Positions 60,944 through 64,000 of a DNA stretch of 64,000 nucleotides are shown here, piece after piece. A program made the position numbers and the translations under genes. Location: assembly GCF_027498035.1 (NCBI RefSeq), contig NZ_CP114978.1, positions 3,782,001 through 3,846,000 of the forward strand, read 5' to 3'. The notes beneath the pieces were generated by a model, which was not told where the DNA came from, searched no databases, and worked only from the letters and a program-made list of their open reading frames with translations. Numbering within the stretch: position 1 is the stretch's first letter; each line of letters begins with the position of its first letter. The DNA comes from Pseudoxanthomonas sp. Its GTDB lineage: Bacteria > Pseudomonadota > Gammaproteobacteria > Xanthomonadales > Xanthomonadaceae.

Positions 60944-62023
60944 ATGAACAAGAAACTTCTCTGTGCCGCAATGCTGGCCGGACTGAGCCTGGCGCAGGCC
61001 GCTTCGGCCCAGGAGTTTGATGACCGTTGGTACCTGACCGGTGCAGTTGGCTGGAACAAGCAGGACAGCGACCGCAATACCGATGACGCCCCGTTCGGTT
61101 CGATCGGCCTGGGTAAGTTCATCAGCCCGAACTGGTCGCTGGATGGTGAGCTGAACTACCAGAACCCGCAGCTGGATCCGGAAGACGGCCTGAACTGGAG
61201 CCAGTACGGCATCTCGTTCGACCTGCGTCGCCACTTCATCAAGGAAGGCCGCGGCTGGAATCCCTACGTGCTGGCGGGCCTGGGCTACCAGCGTTCGGAA
61301 GAAGAGTACGACAACAACCCGAACCCGAATTCGCCGGGCGAGAACAAGGACGGCAACTTCGCCGCCAAGGTTGGCGTTGGTCTGCAGACCACCTTTGAAA
61401 GCAAGGTCGCCGTGCGTGCTGAAGTCGCCTATCGCGCCGATTTCAACGACAGCAGCTACCGCGCTCCGGATGAGTCCTACTTTGGTGACGTGCTGGCTTC
61501 GGTCGGTGTCGTGATCCCGCTGGGCACCAAGGCCGAGCCGGTTGCTCCGCCGCCGCCGCCGCCGCCGGCTCAGACCTGCGCCGATCTGGATGACGACGGT
61601 GACGGCGTCAACAACTGCGACGACAAGTGCCCCGGTTCGCAGGCTGGCCAGACCATCGGTCCGGACGGCTGCCCGGCTCCGGTCACCATCGACCTGAAGG
61701 GCGTGAACTTCGACTTCGACAAGTCGACCCTGCGTCCGGACGCCGTGGCGATCCTGTCCGAAGCGACCCAGATCCTGCAGCGTTACCCCGACCTGAAGGT
61801 TGAAGTCGCCGGCCACACCGACTCGGTCGGTACCGATGCCTACAACCAGAAGCTGTCGGAGCGTCGCGCCAAGGCTGTGTACGACTACCTGACCAGCAAC
61901 GGTGTTGATGCCTCGCGTCTGCAGGGTCCGGTTGGCTACGGCGAGAGCCGTCCGATCGACACCAACGACACCGCAGAAGGCCGTGCGAAGAACCGTCGCA
62001 CCGAGCTGAACGTCCAGAACTAA
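60944..62023 (+). CDS. OmpA-family outer-membrane protein with calcium-loop linker
   Basis: An outer-membrane porin/anchor protein (359 residues). The signal peptide MNKKLLCAAMLAGLSLAQAA is cleaved near ASAQ. An eight-strand OmpA-type barrel covers ~25-200, followed by a proline run, AEPVAPPPPPPPAQ. Then comes a thrombospondin-3-like acidic loop DLDDDGDGVNNCDDKCPGSQ, and finally a peptidoglycan-binding OmpA domain: GVNFDFDKSTLRPDAVAILS, VAGHTDSVGTDAYNQKLSER and RAKNRRTELNVQN. It is the major-porin type seen in Xanthomonads. Confidence 0.93.
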   Translation: MNKKLLCAAMLAGLSLAQAASAQEFDDRWYLTGAVGWNKQDSDRNTDDAPFGSIGLGKFISPNWSLDGELNYQNPQLDPEDGLNWSQYGISFDLRRHFIKEGRGWNPYVLAGLGYQRSEEEYDNNPNPNSPGENKDGNFAAKVGVGLQTTFESKVAVRAEVAYRADFNDSSYRAPDESYFGDVLASVGVVIPLGTKAEPVAPPPPPPPAQTCADLDDDGDGVNNCDDKCPGSQAGQTIGPDGCPAPVTIDLKGVNFDFDKSTLRPDAVAILSEATQILQRYPDLKVEVAGHTDSVGTDAYNQKLSERRAKAVYDYLTSNGVDASRLQGPVGYGESRPIDTNDTAEGRAKNRRTELNVQN

Positions 62024-62075
62024 TCTGGCAGCTCAGGGGAAGTTCCGGCCTGGCCGCACTTCCTTTGCAATCCGC

Positions 62076-62109
62076 GAAAGCCCGGCCCTGTGCCGGGCTT
62101 TCGCTTTTT
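62076..62109 (+). terminator. Rho-independent terminator after the OmpA-family gene
   Basis: GAAAGCCCGGC pairs perfectly with GCCGGGCTTTC around CCTGT, followed by GCTTTTT. Confidence 0.9.
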
Positions 62110-62184
62110 GTCGTCCAGAGAACGGTTAGGCAACGTATTCAGTCTTTCTTTTCAGTTATTTGCGTGAAAAACATCGCGTGATGG

Positions 62185-62214
62185 TTGATTGCCCGTGGGC
62201 AGCTTGCCTACACT
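62185..62214 (+). promoter_or_regulatory. Promoter of the small secreted protein gene
   Basis: TTGATT (62185-62190), an 18-bp spacer and TACACT (62209-62214), 32 bases before the start codon. The spacer includes the palindrome GCCCGTGGGC. Confidence 0.55.
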
Positions 62215-62246
62215 CGCGCAATTCTTTTCCAGGCCAAGACCCCTTC

Positions 62247-62774
62247 ATGCGCGCGATTCCTCTTGCGGTGCTGTCCCTGCTTGCCGTCGCTCCGTTCGCA
62301 CACGCCCAGCAGGCGCAGAACTGCAGCGGCGTCAGCCCGCAGCCGATTCCGCAACGGACCACGATCCTGCCGCCGGTTGCGGTAGAGCTGTTCGCCAACA
62401 CCACGCGCCTGGGAGCGCCGAGTGGCGTGCTGGCCCAGTCTTACGACGAAGCCCAGTCGGTGGACCGCGTGTTGCTGCGGCTGAAGGTCGATGGCTGCCG
62501 CGAACTGGCGATGGCGACGCCGGCGCTGAAGGCGAACGATCCGGCGGCCTACAAGCCCAAGACCCAGTTCGATAATTCGCCCTGGCGGTTCGACATGAAC
62601 CAGAACGGCAAGCGCATGACGGCCGACGAGTTCGATGCCTGGATGAAGTCGCGGGGCGTGCGCGTGGTCAAGGCCAAGCCGGCGGCTGCAGCGCCTGCAC
62701 CTGCAGCGCCGGGCGATGCCACCACGGCACCGGCAGCCACGCCTGCGGTCGCCGATCCGGCCAAGTCGAAGTAA
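62247..62774 (+). CDS. Small secreted protein of unknown function
   Basis: A 175-residue protein that I do not recognise. The start MRAIPLAVLSLLAVAPFAHA at 62247 is a signal peptide cleaved near AHAQ. The mature part has two cysteines (QNCSGVS and VDGCREL), a conserved-looking middle QFDNSPWRFDMNQNGKRMTA, and a C-terminal Ala/Pro-rich tail (residues ~145-175) that is low complexity. It has its own promoter and terminator, so it is monocistronic. Confidence 0.65.
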   Translation: MRAIPLAVLSLLAVAPFAHAQQAQNCSGVSPQPIPQRTTILPPVAVELFANTTRLGAPSGVLAQSYDEAQSVDRVLLRLKVDGCRELAMATPALKANDPAAYKPKTQFDNSPWRFDMNQNGKRMTADEFDAWMKSRGVRVVKAKPAAAAPAPAAPGDATTAPAATPAVADPAKSK

Positions 62775-62778
62775 GCCT

Positions 62779-62807
62779 GGCCGGTGTGACGCCGGCCGGT
62801 TTCTTTT
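62779..62807 (+). terminator. Terminator after the small secreted protein gene
   Basis: GGCCGG (62779-62784) pairs with CCGGCC (62792-62797), followed by GGTTTCTTTT. It ends 15 bases before the pseudouridine synthase start. Confidence 0.65.
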
Positions 62808-62822
62808 CAAGCATCAACAACG

Positions 62823-63588
62823 ATGGCAATCCGCAGACCGGCACGCGAAACGGCGCCCCGGCACGGGCTGGCGCGCGCGCTGTCCAAGCTCGGCTTGTGC
62901 TCTCGCACCGAGGCCGCACGCTGGATTGTTGCCGGACGCGTGCGCGTGGACGGCAGGCTGGTGCTGGACCCGGAGTTCCCGACCGTGGCCGGCCGTTCGA
63001 CGATCACGGTTGAAGGCCTGGAGGCGCCCGCAGCCGAGCGCCGCTACCTGATGCTCAACAAGCCACGTGGCCTGGTCACGACGGCATCGGATGAGCGCGG
63101 ACGCGACACGGTCTACCGCTGCCTGGACGGCGCCAGCCTGCCTTGGCTTGCGCCAGTCGGACGCCTGGACAAGGCCGAGCGAAGGCCTGCTGCTGCTGAG
63201 TAATGATCCGGCCTGGGCGGCAGCGATCACCGATCCGGCGACTGGTCCGGACAAGACCTATCACGTGCAGGTCGATGCGATTCCCGATGCGGCGCTGCTG
63301 GCCTCGCTGGAGGCCGGCGCGGTTGTGGACGGCGAACTGCTGCGTGCTGTCAGGGCCACGCTGTTGCGCACCGGCACCCGTAACGCCTGGCTGGAAATTG
63401 GCCTGGACGAAGGCCGCAACCGACAGATCCGGCGTCTGCTGGAGGCCTTCGATCTGTCGGTGCTGCGACTGGTGCGCGTGGCCATCGGCGAGCTGTCGCT
63501 GGGCGAACTTGGCAAGGGCGCGTGGCGCGACTTGAGCGCTGCCGAGGTCGCTGCGCTGGGGCCGCCGACGAAGTCCGGCCGGCGCTGA
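62823..63588 (+). CDS. RsuA/RluB-family RNA pseudouridine synthase, with a +1 break
   Basis: Modifies uridine in rRNA; about 254 residues after correction. The N-terminal S4 domain is RALSKLGLCSRTEAARWIVA followed by GRVRVDGRLVL. The catalytic motif GRLDKASEGLLLLSNDPAWA is split by an extra G at 63177 (AAG-GCC-G-AGC-GAA). Read literally, the protein stops at 63203 just after the catalytic aspartate. The second half DEGRNRQIRRLLEAFDLSVL is intact in the other frame. The family (RsuA, RluB, RluE or RluF) target cannot be settled here. The gene is not strictly essential, so a real mutation cannot be excluded, but the pattern matches the other breaks. Confidence 0.85.
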
Positions 63589-63633
63589 AACCCGGCAATA
63601 GCGAGGGCTTCAGTGCCAGAGGCCAGGTGCCGC

Positions 63634-64000
63634 TCAGGCCTTCAGGACACCCAGTTCGTGGCCGATGCGGGTGAAGGCATCGATGGCCTGATCCAGGTGC
63701 GCGCGGGTATGCGCGGCGCTGATCTGGGTACGGATACGCGCTTGGCCCTTGGGTACGACCGGGAAGAAGAAGCCGATCGCGTAGATGCCTTCCTCCAGCA
63801 GTCGCTCGGCGAACTTCTGCGCCAGCGGTGCGTCGTACAGCATCACCGGGCTGATCGGATGCACGCCGGGCTTCACGTCGAAGCCAGCGACGGTCATCTT
63901 CTCGCGGAAGTAGGTCGTGTTCTCCTTGAGTTGGGTGCGCAGGCCGCCGGCGGCACCGAGCATGTCGAAGGCGGTGATGCCAGCGGCCACCACATGTGGT
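63634..64000 (-). CDS. kbl: 2-amino-3-ketobutyrate CoA ligase (glycine C-acetyltransferase), 3' part
   Basis: The C-terminal about 121 residues of the PLP enzyme that splits 2-amino-3-oxobutyrate into glycine and acetyl-CoA in threonine degradation. It continues past the right edge. Visible text runs from PHVVAAGITAFDMLGAAGGL through the family segment GVHPISPVMLYDAPLAQKFA, GIYAIGFFFPVVPKGQARIR and ends HELGVLKA. The PLP lysine lies outside the window. tdh would be the expected partner nearby. Confidence 0.93.
   Translation of the reverse strand, partial: PHVVAAGITAFDMLGAAGGLRTQLKENTTYFREKMTVAGFDVKPGVHPISPVMLYDAPLAQKFAERLLEEGIYAIGFFFPVVPKGQARIRTQISAAHTRAHLDQAIDAFTRIGHELGVLKA

Overview
The window is a GC-rich chromosomal segment from a gammaproteobacterium of the Xanthomonadaceae (Xanthomonas / Stenotrophomonas / Pseudoxanthomonas / Lysobacter group; I cannot fix the genus). 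The evidence is the uninterrupted run tRNA-tuf-tRNA-Trp-secE-nusG-rplKAJL-rpoBC-rpsLG-fusA-tuf-S10-spc-alpha, the Xanthomonad-like protein sequences, and a peptide-amidase homologue resembling the Stenotrophomonas enzyme.

Layout. (1) 1-4761, minus strand: a leucine/isovalerate catabolic operon liuA-liuB-liuC-liuD; liuD runs off the left edge. (2) 5019-38590, plus strand: the translation and transcription super-cluster. It has tRNA-Tyr, -Gly and -Thr, tuf copy 1, tRNA-Trp, secE, nusG, L11-L1, L10-L12, rpoB, rpoC, S12, S7, EF-G, tuf copy 2, the S10, spc and alpha operons, secY, rpoA and rplQ. The longer gaps hold promoters, leader hairpins and attenuator-like structures. (3) 38697-49060: housekeeping and envelope genes: dsbB, a TonB-dependent receptor, a class II DAHP synthase, a secreted amidase, a DUF2127 protein, typA, ppiB and mdh. 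(4) 49079-57718: an acyl-CoA and propionate module: a medium/long-chain acyl-CoA synthetase, a Sel1-like lipoprotein, prpE, a divergent HTH-citrate-synthase fusion, prpB, a DUF1003 membrane protein and prpC. (5) 57740-64000: a SleB-type hydrolase, fadH, an OmpA-family protein, a small secreted protein, an RsuA-family pseudouridine synthase, and the 3' part of kbl running off the right edge.

How the genes connect. The left operon turns isovaleryl-CoA into 3-hydroxy-3-methylglutaryl-CoA. The right module activates fatty acids and propionate and feeds propionyl-CoA into the methylcitrate cycle. PrpC makes 2-methylcitrate and PrpB splits 2-methylisocitrate, but the dehydration/hydration enzymes (prpD or acnD/prpF) are not adjacent. 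The HTH-citrate-synthase fusion is a candidate metabolite-sensing regulator. The two acyl-CoA synthetase genes share a promoter element, AGACCAAGGTCG placed exactly 25 bp before a -10-like hexamer, which suggests a common activator.

Data quality. Six conserved genes (rpoB, rpoC, rpsL, fusA, rplN and the pseudouridine synthase) each carry one small insertion (+1, or +2 in rplN) that breaks the frame. Five are expected to be essential, so base-calling or assembly error is the most likely cause. I annotate them as whole genes and give the position of each break. I see no CRISPR array, rRNA, prophage or insertion sequence.
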